Shown piece after piece: positions 8,005 through 14,983 of a stretch of DNA of 16,644 nucleotides. The DNA is taken from assembly GCA_018895795.1 (NCBI GenBank), contig JAHINZ010000274.1, positions 1 through 16,644 of the forward strand, given 5' to 3'. This stretch comes from Alphaproteobacteria bacterium. GTDB lineage: Bacteria; Pseudomonadota; Alphaproteobacteria; Caulobacterales; Caulobacteraceae. The translations under genes and the position numbers were made by a program. A model generated the notes under the pieces. That model did no database searches. It had not been told where the DNA came from and saw only the letters and a list, made by a program, of their open reading frames with translations. Each line of letters opens with the position of its first letter. Position 1 is the first letter of the stretch.

Positions 8005-8941
8005 CGGGTCGTCGTCTGCAAGGCGTCGGCGTCGTAAGCCCTGACGATGCGCTCGACCAACGGGTGACGAACGACGTCGGCGGCGGTGAAGCGCGACACC
8101 GACACCCCCTCGACCCCCTCCAGGATCGAGACGGCGTGGGCCAGGCCCGAATCGCGCGGATTGAGCAGGTCGATCTGGGTTGGATCGCCGGTCACCACCA
8201 TGCGCGAGCCTTCGCCCAGGCGGGTCAGCACCATCTTCATTTGTAGGCGCGAGCAGTTCTGGGCCTCGTCGACGATGACGAACGCATGCGCCAGCGTGCG
8301 ACCGCGCATGAAGGCGATCGGGGCGACCTCGATTTCCAGCTTCTCGCGGCGGCGGCGCAGCTGTTCGGCGCCCATGATGTCGGTCAGGGCCTCCCAGACG
8401 GGCGCCATATAGGGGTCGACCTTCTCGTTCAGATCCCCCGGCAGGAAGCCCAGCTTTTCACCGGCCTCGACGGCGGGTCGGGTGACGATCAGACGGTCGA
8501 CCTCGCCGCGCAGCAGCATGCCGGCGCCGTGGGCCACGGCCAGGAAGGTCTTGCCGGTGCCGGCCGGGCCCAGACCAAAGCTCAGCGGATGGCTGGCCAT
8601 GGCCTCCATATAGCGGGCCTGGCCCTTGGTCTTGGGCGAGACCGAACCCTTGCGGATGGTGCGCGGCGAAGCCTGGCCGCCGGTGCTCTGGGACTCGCCG
8701 ACGGCGATCCGGACATCGGCCTCGACCACCTCTTCGCCGGCGTCGGCGCGGTGGGCCAGGGCGTTGAGCACGCGCTTGGCCGCCGTGCGGCCCTTGACGT
8801 CGCCGGTGATGGTAACGCCGCCGCCGGGCGTCTCGATCAGCACCTTGAAGGCGTCCTCGATCAGGGCGGCGTGACGGCCGCTGGGGCCGGAGACGGCGTG
8901 AACGGCGTCGTCCGACAGCGGCAGGAACTCAGGGGTGCGGC

Positions 8942-8945
<4 letters not shown>
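8001..8945 (-). CDS. phoH: PhoH-like ATPase (YbeZ)
   Basis: A 314-residue P-loop ATPase of the PhoH family, thought to work with YbeY in RNA metabolism. Residues about 35-85 resemble a KH-like N-terminal region (VTITGDVKGRTAAKRVLNAL). The ATPase core has Walker A GPAGTGKT at 126-133 and Walker B FVIVDEAQN at 222-230, with sensor-like VVTGDPTQIDL near 250-260. The start is TTG at 8945, overlapping the miaB TGA by 4 bases (TTGA), with GGAG about 6 bases upstream. The next in-frame ATG lies deep in the protein at residue 113, so the TTG start is well supported. E. coli's equivalent in this cluster is ybeZ. Confidence 0.95.
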
Positions 8946-10294
<1,349 letters not shown>

Positions 10295-10302
10295 GCGGCG
10301 AG

Positions 10303-10331
10303 GTTATGGGGTCGCGGGAGCCCGGGCGCAA
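10303..10331 (-). promoter_or_regulatory. Predicted promoter of the miaB-phoH-ybeY-corC-lnt operon (near-leaderless)
   Basis: The minus strand has TTGCGC (10331-10326), a 17-base spacer and CATAAC (10308-10303), close to the Caulobacter TTGaCg/GCTATAAC pattern. Only 8 bases (CTCGCCGC) lie between the -10 and the miaB ATG, so the start site should fall at or within about 2 bases of the start codon. Confidence 0.6.
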
Positions 10332-10345
10332 GATCGCTGGGGACA

Positions 10346-10454
10346 CACTCGCCCCCTCCGCGCCTTCGGCGCTCCTCCCCCCGGAGGGGGAAGATGACCT
10401 GATCCGCCCCCTCCGGGGGCGGATGACCGCGAAGCGGTCCGGTGGGGGCGAGTG
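10346..10454. repeat. Intergenic inverted repeat between fur and miaB
   Basis: Perfect 11-bp outer arms CACTCGCCCCC (10346-10356) and GGGGGCGAGTG (10444-10454) enclose several small hairpins: GCGCC-TTC-GGCGC (10360-10372), TCCGCCCC-CTCCG-GGGGCGGA (10403-10423) and GACCGC-GAA-GCGGTC (10425-10439). The CCGCGAAGCGG module followed by TCCGGTGGGGG matches the arrangement in the 2193-2320 element (GCGAAGCGGGTCGGATGGGG). It lies just downstream of fur and just upstream of the miaB promoter, so it may end fur transcription. It has no coding potential. Confidence 0.8.
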
Positions 10455-10470
10455 ATCGCCCAAGCCGAGA

Positions 10471-10878
10471 TCACTCCTCGATCGGCACCCCGTAGAGCTC
10501 CAGCCGGTGATCCACCAGCTTGTAGCCCAGCTTGCGGGCGATGGCGTTCTGCAGGGCCTCGATCTCCTCGTCCACGAACTCGACGACCTTGCCGGTCTTC
10601 ATGTCGATCAGGTGGTCGTGATGATGGCTGGGCGTTTCTTCATAGCGCGAGCGACCGTCGCGGAAGTCGTGGCGCTCGATGATGCCGCTCTCCTCGAACA
10701 GCCGCACCGTGCGATAGACCGTGGCGATCGAGATGTGCGGATCGACGGCGTGGGCCCGGCGATGCAGCTCCTCGACATCGGGATGGTCGTCGGCCGACGA
10801 CAGCACGCGCGCGATCACGCGGCGCTGATCGGTCATGCGCATGCCCTTTTCGATGCAGAGCTTTTCAAGTCGATCCAA
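10471..10878 (-). CDS. fur: Ferric uptake regulator Fur
   Basis: Iron-responsive dimeric repressor, 135 residues. The N-terminal winged helix includes the recognition-helix region ISIATVYRTVRLFEESGI (49-66). The metal-binding region has the His-rich SHHHDHLID at 84-92 and FVDEEIEALQ at 101-110; H32 and the following acidic residues (DDHPDVEE) also fit. The only cysteine is C8, so the C-terminal CxxC structural zinc site of E. coli Fur is absent, as in other alphaproteobacterial Fur proteins. The start is TTG at 10878 with a strong GGAGG 8 bases upstream. It lies 44 bases after rimI in the same orientation, so it may be the last gene of the lipoprotein-tsaB-rimI-fur unit. I saw no obvious Fur box just upstream. 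Mur- or Zur-type specificity cannot be fully excluded by eye. Confidence 0.93.
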   Translation of the reverse strand: MDRLEKLCIEKGMRMTDQRRVIARVLSSADDHPDVEELHRRAHAVDPHISIATVYRTVRLFEESGIIERHDFRDGRSRYEETPSHHHDHLIDMKTGKVVEFVDEEIEALQNAIARKLGYKLVDHRLELYGVPIEE

Positions 10879-10922
10879 GGCGGCGCCTCCGTCTGAGTCG
10901 CCGCACGATAGGCGGCCTAGCC

Positions 10923-11375
10923 TTATGTGTTAAGCGCGCGCCGCATGACAAGCGCGTCCCTGTCCCCGTCCGGATGACGATAGTAGCCCTTGCGCAGACC
11001 GACCCGCGCGAAGCCGGTGGCCGCATAGAGGCCTATGGCGGCGACATTGTCGGCCGCGACCTCCAAGAACAGCGCCTCCGAGCCGGTCTCTGCGGCGACG
11101 CCCGCGGCCATCTCGACCAGGGCCGCGCCCCAGCCGCGCCGGCGCGCGGCGGGATCCACGGCGATGGTCAGGATTTCGGCCTCGCCGGCGATCGACCGGC
11201 ACAGGATGAAGCCCTTTTCGACGGTCGGTTCGCCCGCCTCGCCCAGCACGGCGAACACCCCGGGCGATGTCAGCAGGTCCTCGAACGCGATCGCGGTCCA
11301 TGGCCGGGGAAAGGCGCGGTCGTGCAGATCGGCCAGGATGAAACAGGCCTCGAGGCCAACGGGGCGCAGGATCAT
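10923..11375 (-). CDS. rimI: GNAT N-acetyltransferase, RimI-like
   Basis: A 150-residue acetyltransferase; RimI acetylates the N-terminal Ala of ribosomal protein S18, although homologs can have other targets. The GNAT fold is visible: motif A ILTIAVDPAARRRGWGAALV (68-87) with the acetyl-CoA-binding RRRGWG, then FLEVAADNVAAIGLYAATGF (103-122), and KGYYRHPDGDRDALVMRR at the end. The ATG at 11375 overlaps the tsaB stop by 4 bases (ATGA). The open frame continues far upstream through tsaB and the lipoprotein gene, but that extension is a high-GC shadow. The tsaB-rimI pairing is conserved widely. Confidence 0.92.
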   Translation of the reverse strand: MILRPVGLEACFILADLHDRAFPRPWTAIAFEDLLTSPGVFAVLGEAGEPTVEKGFILCRSIAGEAEILTIAVDPAARRRGWGAALVEMAAGVAAETGSEALFLEVAADNVAAIGLYAATGFARVGLRKGYYRHPDGDRDALVMRRALNT

Positions 11376-12013
11376 GCGGCGGGCAAGGTGGCGTAGGGCG
11401 CGCGCAGATACAGCGGCCGGGGCGAATGGGCGGGGGCGGGCCGCGCGGCGGCCAGCCGGGCCACGGCGACTGGATCGGCCGAGACCGGGGTCAGAATCGT
11501 CGCCCCGGGCACGATCTGGGCCAAGAGCGGCGCGCCCGAGCCGACCAGGGTCACCGCCTGGCCGCCATGCAGCTCGGCCAGCCGCGCCGCGGCCGAGCCG
11601 AGATCGAGGGCGTCGGGGGCCATCAGGGCCACGCCGCCGTCGAAGATCTGCAGATAGACCTGGCTCATCCGCGCATCGAGCACGGCGGCGATGAAACCGC
11701 CGCCCGGAACGCCCGCGGCCAGCGCTTCCAGCGTATTGACCCCGACGCAGGGGATCGACAGCGCCGCGGCCAGGCCCTTGGCGAAGGCCAGGCCGACCCG
11801 CAAGCCGGTGAACGACCCCGGGCCCACGGTGACGCCGATCCGAGTCAGCTCCGAAAACTTCACGCCGGCCTCGGCGGCGATCTCGCGGGCCAGGACGCCG
11901 ATGCGTTCCTGATGGCCGCGGGTCATCGGCTCGCGACGCGCCGCCAGCACGCGGTCGCCGTCCAGGATCGCGACCGAACTGGCGCCCAGGCAGGTGTCGA
12001 GGGCGAAGATCAT
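11372..12013 (-). CDS. tsaB: tRNA threonylcarbamoyladenosine biosynthesis protein TsaB
   Basis: Partner of TsaD and TsaE in making t6A37 in ANN-decoding tRNAs. The 213-residue protein is an ASKHA-fold member with MIFALDTCLGASSVAILDG at the start, RGHQERIGVLAREI near 35-50, and the family block VGPGSFTGLRVGLAFAKGLA near 65-85. The DAR motif (VLDARMSQVYLQIF) is near 115-130. The ATG at 12013 overlaps the preceding lipoprotein stop by 4 bases (ATGA) and gives the standard N-terminus; the frame stays open upstream to 12244 by chance. It is slightly shorter than E. coli TsaB (231). Confidence 0.95.
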   Translation of the reverse strand: MIFALDTCLGASSVAILDGDRVLAARREPMTRGHQERIGVLAREIAAEAGVKFSELTRIGVTVGPGSFTGLRVGLAFAKGLAAALSIPCVGVNTLEALAAGVPGGGFIAAVLDARMSQVYLQIFDGGVALMAPDALDLGSAAARLAELHGGQAVTLVGSGAPLLAQIVPGATILTPVSADPVAVARLAAARPAPAHSPRPLYLRAPYATLPAA

Positions 12014-12615
12014 CCGGTCGCGCCCCCGGCGGGACTGTAGCCACCCGCGCCGCTCTTCCAGATGAAGCCCCGCAGGGAGGCCGAGGCCAAAACCTCCCTC
12101 GGCGGCATGGTGTTTCTCTTCCAGCCAGGAACCTCGAACACATAGCGCAGCACGGGCTCGCCCGGCTGGGTGCAGATCACCGCATGCAGATCGTCGTCGC
12201 GGCCCATCCAGCAGCGCTTGAGCGGCACGTCGAGCTTCGGCCACGCCATGCCGAGGACCTCGCCGCGGGGTCCCAGGCCCGAGCGGCCGGCGATGCGGAT
12301 CTCGCCCACCGTCGCCAGACCGCGCTCGCCGCGGATCTCCAACATGACGACATCGTCCCGCGTGACCATGATCACCTCGTCGCTCAGCGCGACCTGATCC
12401 TTGGGGAAAAGCGCCTGGATCGCGGCGACGGTGAAGGGAGTCTGGGCCACGATGGGGCCCACGGCGTATTCATCGAGCGCCAGGGCCCTGTCGGCGGGAG
12501 ACGCCGCAGGCGCCGGAACAGCCCCGGCCGACCCCGTCGGGGCGGACGTATTGGCCGGTCCGCAGGCGACGAGGAGCGCCAGAGGAACGAGGATCAGGGC
12601 GACGCGGGACAGCAC
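12010..12615 (-). CDS. Predicted lipoprotein, DUF1131/YfeY-like (downstream paralog)
   Basis: A 201-residue predicted lipoprotein. MLSRVALILVPLALLVACGP is a lipoprotein signal with lipobox LVAC and acylated Cys18; the Gly at +2 predicts outer-membrane sorting. A Pro/Ala-rich linker follows. The globular part has YAVGPIVAQTPFTVAAIQAL, a GEIRIAG stretch and two conserved cysteines (KRCWMGRDDDLHAVICTQPG), ending LRGFIWKSG. It aligns along its length with the upstream neighbour, so the pair is a tandem duplication. Both resemble E. coli YfeY (DUF1131, an RpoE-regulated lipoprotein of unknown function) from memory. It starts at GTG, 6 bases after the first lipoprotein, and overlaps tsaB, linking it to the tsaB-rimI operon. 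Confidence 0.85.
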   Translation of the reverse strand: MLSRVALILVPLALLVACGPANTSAPTGSAGAVPAPAASPADRALALDEYAVGPIVAQTPFTVAAIQALFPKDQVALSDEVIMVTRDDVVMLEIRGERGLATVGEIRIAGRSGLGPRGEVLGMAWPKLDVPLKRCWMGRDDDLHAVICTQPGEPVLRYVFEVPGWKRNTMPPREVLASASLRGFIWKSGAGGYSPAGGATG

Positions 12616-12621
12616 GACGGG

Positions 12622-13272
12622 TCAGGCCGAGCCGACCGCCGGGCCCTCGACCGGGCGCCAGACGAAGCCGTTCAGTTGGCCCTTGGCGGCCAGGGTCGCC
12701 ACCGGCGGCAGGCCGCCCTGGGTCCAGCCCGGCACGCCGATCAGATAGGCGACATTCGGCGCCTCGGGTCGGGCGCAGACCACCGTATTGATGTCGCGAC
12801 CCGCGCCAGCCCGGCAATTGGCGATGGCCAGGCCCAGCGCCGACCACTTGGTCAACAGGGTCTCATCCCGGGGGCCGCGCACATCGCCGCCCTCGAGGCG
12901 GATCGCGCCCAGCCCACCGTCCTCGCTCTTGCTGATCTCCATCAGCGGGACTTGGTTCTGTTCGACGGTGATGATCGGCTGAGCCGGACCGGAACCTGAA
13001 TGCAGGAAGGCGCTCTTGACCACCGCCTTGGGAAACAGGGCCGCCAGGGTCGGAGCGTCAAACGCCGTGGCGCTGGTGATCGGACCGACCCCCTCGCCAC
13101 GAACGGCCAGCGGGCCATCGACATAGGGGGTGACCGCAACAGCGACTGAGCCGGCGTGACCGGGCGCGGTCGGCGGCGGCGTGGCTCCGGCCTCGTCGGC
13201 CTTCTTTTCGGTGGGGCCGCAGGCCGTCAGCAGCAGGACCGACAGGGCGAAGGGGGCGAGGCGCTGGATCAT
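12622..13272 (-). CDS. Predicted lipoprotein, DUF1131/YfeY-like (upstream paralog)
   Basis: A 216-residue predicted lipoprotein and first gene of the operon. MIQRLAPFALSVLLLTACGP has lipobox LTAC with Cys18 and Gly at +2, predicting the outer membrane. After a charged and Pro-rich linker come GEGVGPITSATAFDAPTLAA, IITVEQNQVPLMEI, LGAIRLEGGDVRGPRDE, the cysteine pair in NCRAGAGRDINTVVCARPE, VPGWTQGGLPP and LNGFVWRPVEG. These blocks recur in order in the gene at 12010-12615, showing a duplication. The resemblance to DUF1131 is from memory; function is unknown. The ATG at 13272 has no Shine-Dalgarno, and a promoter -10 ends 6 bases upstream, so the mRNA is probably leaderless. Confidence 0.85.
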   Translation of the reverse strand: MIQRLAPFALSVLLLTACGPTEKKADEAGATPPPTAPGHAGSVAVAVTPYVDGPLAVRGEGVGPITSATAFDAPTLAALFPKAVVKSAFLHSGSGPAQPIITVEQNQVPLMEISKSEDGGLGAIRLEGGDVRGPRDETLLTKWSALGLAIANCRAGAGRDINTVVCARPEAPNVAYLIGVPGWTQGGLPPVATLAAKGQLNGFVWRPVEGPAVGSA

Positions 13273-13278
13273 GAAGGC

Positions 13279-13307
13279 GTTTTAGCGCGTGTGCGCCCGA
13301 TGCACAA
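13279..13307 (-). promoter_or_regulatory. Predicted promoter of the lipoprotein-tsaB-rimI-fur operon (leaderless)
   Basis: On the minus strand, TTGTGC (13307-13302), a 17-base spacer and TAAAAC (13284-13279, within GCTAAAAC, a good Caulobacter -10). Six bases (GCCTTC) separate the -10 from the ATG at 13272, which places the start site on the start codon. Confidence 0.6.
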
Positions 13308-13317
13308 AGCAACCCTC

Positions 13318-13345
13318 GCCTCCGATCGCCGAAACGACCGGAGGC
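13318..13345. other. Hairpin between the nitroreductase gene and the lipoprotein operon
   Basis: GCCTCCG (13318-13324) and CGGAGGC (13339-13345) are perfect inverted copies, with three further pairs (TCG/CGA) beyond one mismatch. It lies downstream of the nitroreductase stop and could help end its transcription, but no T-run follows on either strand, so it is not called an intrinsic terminator. Confidence 0.45.
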
Positions 13346-13396
13346 TCAGGCTGACCGATCCATACTCACGCGGATCGGGCAAACCCTGAAGCCGGC

Positions 13397-13984
13397 TCAG
13401 ACGATCTGGGCGGCTTCTTCGAAATCGAGGCGCGGGTTGCGCGGGAACAAGCCGTCGTCCGTGCCGTAGCCGATTGAAGCAATGAAATTGGACTTGATGT
13501 TGGCGCCCGCGAAGAATTCTGCGTCCACGCCCACATTGTCGAAGCCCGACATCGGGCCGACATCCAGGCCCAGGGCCCGCGCCGCCAGGATGAAATAGCC
13601 GCCCTGCAGCGAGCTGTTGCGCAGTGCGCCGACTTCCTTGGCCACGGGGTCGCCGAACCAATTCTTGGCGCCCGGCGCATTGGGGAACAGCTTGTCGAGG
13701 GTTTCGGGGAAATCCAGGTCGTAGCCGATGATCACGGTCACCGGGGCCTGCAGGATCTTGGGGCCGTTGGAGCCCGACGACAGCTTTGCCAGTCGGGCCT
13801 TGGCCTCGGGACTGGTCACGAACACGAACCGTGCCGGGGTGGTGTTGGCGGCCGTGGGGCCGAACTTCACCAGATCATACAGTTCGCGCAGCAGCGCCTC
13901 GGGCAGCGGATCGGTCTTCCAGCCATTGCGCGTCCGCGCCTCGGTGAACAGCTGGGCCAGCGCCGGATCGGGCAGTTTTGACAT
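13397..13984 (-). CDS. rutE: RutE-type NADH/flavin oxidoreductase (malonic semialdehyde reductase family, nitroreductase fold)
   Basis: A 195-residue flavoenzyme of the nitroreductase superfamily. It matches E. coli RutE (196 residues) from memory along its whole length: LAQLFTEARTRNGWKTDPLP, then FGPTAANTTPARFVFV, LRNSSLQGGYFILAARALGLD, GPMSGFDNVGVDAEFFAG, KSNFIASIGYG and the C-terminal PRLDFEEAAQIV. RutE reduces malonic semialdehyde to 3-hydroxypropionate in uracil breakdown, and the fold binds FMN. No other rut genes are in this window, so a role in pyrimidine catabolism rests on family membership only. The ATG at 13984 has GAAGG about 9 bases upstream; the frame is open further upstream but leads into the promoter. 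A palindrome overlaps the predicted promoter (separate entry). Confidence 0.88.
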   Translation of the reverse strand: MSKLPDPALAQLFTEARTRNGWKTDPLPEALLRELYDLVKFGPTAANTTPARFVFVTSPEAKARLAKLSSGSNGPKILQAPVTVIIGYDLDFPETLDKLFPNAPGAKNWFGDPVAKEVGALRNSSLQGGYFILAARALGLDVGPMSGFDNVGVDAEFFAGANIKSNFIASIGYGTDDGLFPRNPRLDFEEAAQIV

Positions 13985-14004
13985 GGCTTCGAACCTTCGA
14001 ATGA

Positions 14005-14052
14005 ATCGTAACTCCAGGAGTTGCGATATAGAGCGGCGCGGCGGTAAAGCAA
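14005..14052 (-). promoter_or_regulatory. RutE-like gene promoter overlapped by a 23-bp palindrome
   Basis: The minus strand has TTGCTT (14052-14047), a 16-base spacer and TATATC (14030-14025). Overlapping the -10 and running past the start site is a near-perfect palindrome at 14005-14027: ATCGTAACTCC, one central base, GGAGTTGCGAT (10 of 11 pairs match). This is a classic repressor-site arrangement. The arms look like sites of winged-helix MarR/HxlR-type regulators, but I cannot name the factor, and no such regulator gene lies in the window. Confidence 0.6.
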
Positions 14053-14233
14053 GGTTACGCGCCGCGCGGGTCGGCCGCCTCGCCTCCCGCGCGACGCGGA
14101 ACTCGCCTAGGCGGGGCAATATAGGCTCAACGCAGCCGGCCGGTATGGCCAGCAACAGTTTGTTGAACTCGGCTCAAGAACGCCACGCCGAAAAAACGTC
14201 TCGATGACTTAAAATCACCAATAGGGTTACTAT

Positions 14234-14247
14234 TTGACCTTTATCAA
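14234..14247 (+). promoter_or_regulatory. FixK/FNR-like box
   Basis: TTGAC-CTTT-ATCAA fits the TTGAY-N4-RTCAA pattern recognised by FNR/FixK-type regulators. It lies about 180 bases before the YfiR-like gene and overlaps a possible -35 (TTGACC). A 10-base match can occur by chance in AT-rich DNA. Confidence 0.4.
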
Positions 14248-14330
14248 AACTAAAGTCGATATTTTTGTGGGCACTACCCTGTAGATTCGAGGTATTACCG
14301 GAATATATTCTTTATAAATACTTCGTGTCG

Positions 14331-14354
14331 AGATTGTTAACCGTGCGACAATCT
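14331..14354. repeat. 24-bp inverted repeat upstream of the YfiR-like gene
   Basis: AGATTGT (14331-14337) and ACAATCT (14348-14354) are perfect inverted copies around 10 bases. With one bulged base, the flanking GTC (14327-14329) and GAC (14355-14357) add three pairs. It may be an operator or an RNA stem; no T-run follows, so it is not a terminator. Confidence 0.5.
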
Positions 14355-14428
14355 GACATATATTTAAATACAAGCGATATGACAACTATCTCTGCGCCCC
14401 AGAAGCAAAGCGGGCCTGGAGGGAAAAC

Positions 14429-14959
14429 ATGAAGAGAATACGGAACGCGCGCTGCGCGGCCGTCGCAGCCGCCGCCTTGATGGTCGCGCCGGTTTTCGCC
14501 CATGCGGATACGCAGAAGGATCTGCAAGTCGCCGTCCGCGCCCTGACTTTCCTTGAAAAGGCGCCGACCGGAACGGTGGTGATGGGTGTGGTGTTCGACC
14601 CCTCAAAACCGGCCTCGGTCGCCGAAAAGAACACCGTGATGACTACGATCGGCGGTGGCTATAGCGCCGGCGGCCTGACCGTGACCGCCAAGGCGGTTGA
14701 AGCCGGCGCCGTCGGCTCAGTCTCAGGCGTCTCGGTTCTGTTCGTGACCGGCGGCGTCGCCTACGGCGCGGTCGGCGCGGCCGCTAAGGGCAAGAACCTG
14801 ATCACCATCGGCTCGGACACGGCCTGCGCCACGTCGGGGGGCTGCGCCATCAGCGTGTCCGCCGATCCGAAGGTCGAGATTGTCGTCAATCGCGCCGTGG
14901 CGTCTGCGGTCGGGGCGACGTTCAAAGCCGCCTTTCGCATGATGATCCGCGAAATTTGA
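14429..14959 (+). CDS. Secreted YfiR-like (DUF4154-like) protein
   Basis: A 176-residue predicted periplasmic protein. Residues 1-26 are a Sec signal peptide (basic MKRIRNAR, Ala-rich core, cleavage after AHA near 26). The mature part has a short helix (LQVAVRALTFLEKA), alternating hydrophobic strands (GTVVMGVVF, GLTVTAKAV, VSVLFVTGG, NLITIGSD), a cysteine pair C133/C139 (CATSGGC), and the ending VEIVVNRAVASAVGATFKAAFRMM. This layout, and the end in particular, resembles the YfiR/DUF4154 family, whose ending is of the type 'FEINLAAA..AGL.+SS.LL.LA'; YfiR also has a C-terminal cysteine pair. YfiR restrains a membrane diguanylate cyclase. The match is by eye and moderate. GGAGGG precedes the ATG by 5 bases. 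A receptor gene follows after 24 bases, so they form an operon. Confidence 0.65.
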   Translation: MKRIRNARCAAVAAAALMVAPVFAHADTQKDLQVAVRALTFLEKAPTGTVVMGVVFDPSKPASVAEKNTVMTTIGGGYSAGGLTVTAKAVEAGAVGSVSGVSVLFVTGGVAYGAVGAAAKGKNLITIGSDTACATSGGCAISVSADPKVEIVVNRAVASAVGATFKAAFRMMIREI

Positions 14960-14983
14960 GCCAGAGATCGGGGGAGAAATACC

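Larger units (their letters stand above)
14053..14428. other. Non-coding upstream region with AT-rich segment
   Basis: There is no supported gene here. From 14221 to 14400 the GC content is about 37% by hand count (66 of 180), against roughly two-thirds GC in the flanking genes. It contains a FixK/FNR-like box (14234-14247), a palindromic GAATATATTC (14301-14310), an inverted repeat (14331-14354) and the Shine-Dalgarno GGAGGG (14418-14423) of the next gene. One possible promoter is TTGACC (14234-14239), 18 bases, GATATT (14258-14263). Such AT-rich upstream DNA often binds silencing or nucleoid proteins and may mark acquired genes. Confidence 0.7.

Noticed and set aside
10923..12143. A 406-codon minus-strand frame ending with RimI
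   Set aside because: The N-terminal 256 codons overlap tsaB and a lipoprotein gene out of frame and are Arg/Gly-rich; only the last 150 codons are RimI.
13318..13345. Intrinsic terminator after the RutE-like gene
   Set aside because: The stem is good, but neither strand has a following T-run; kept only as a hairpin.
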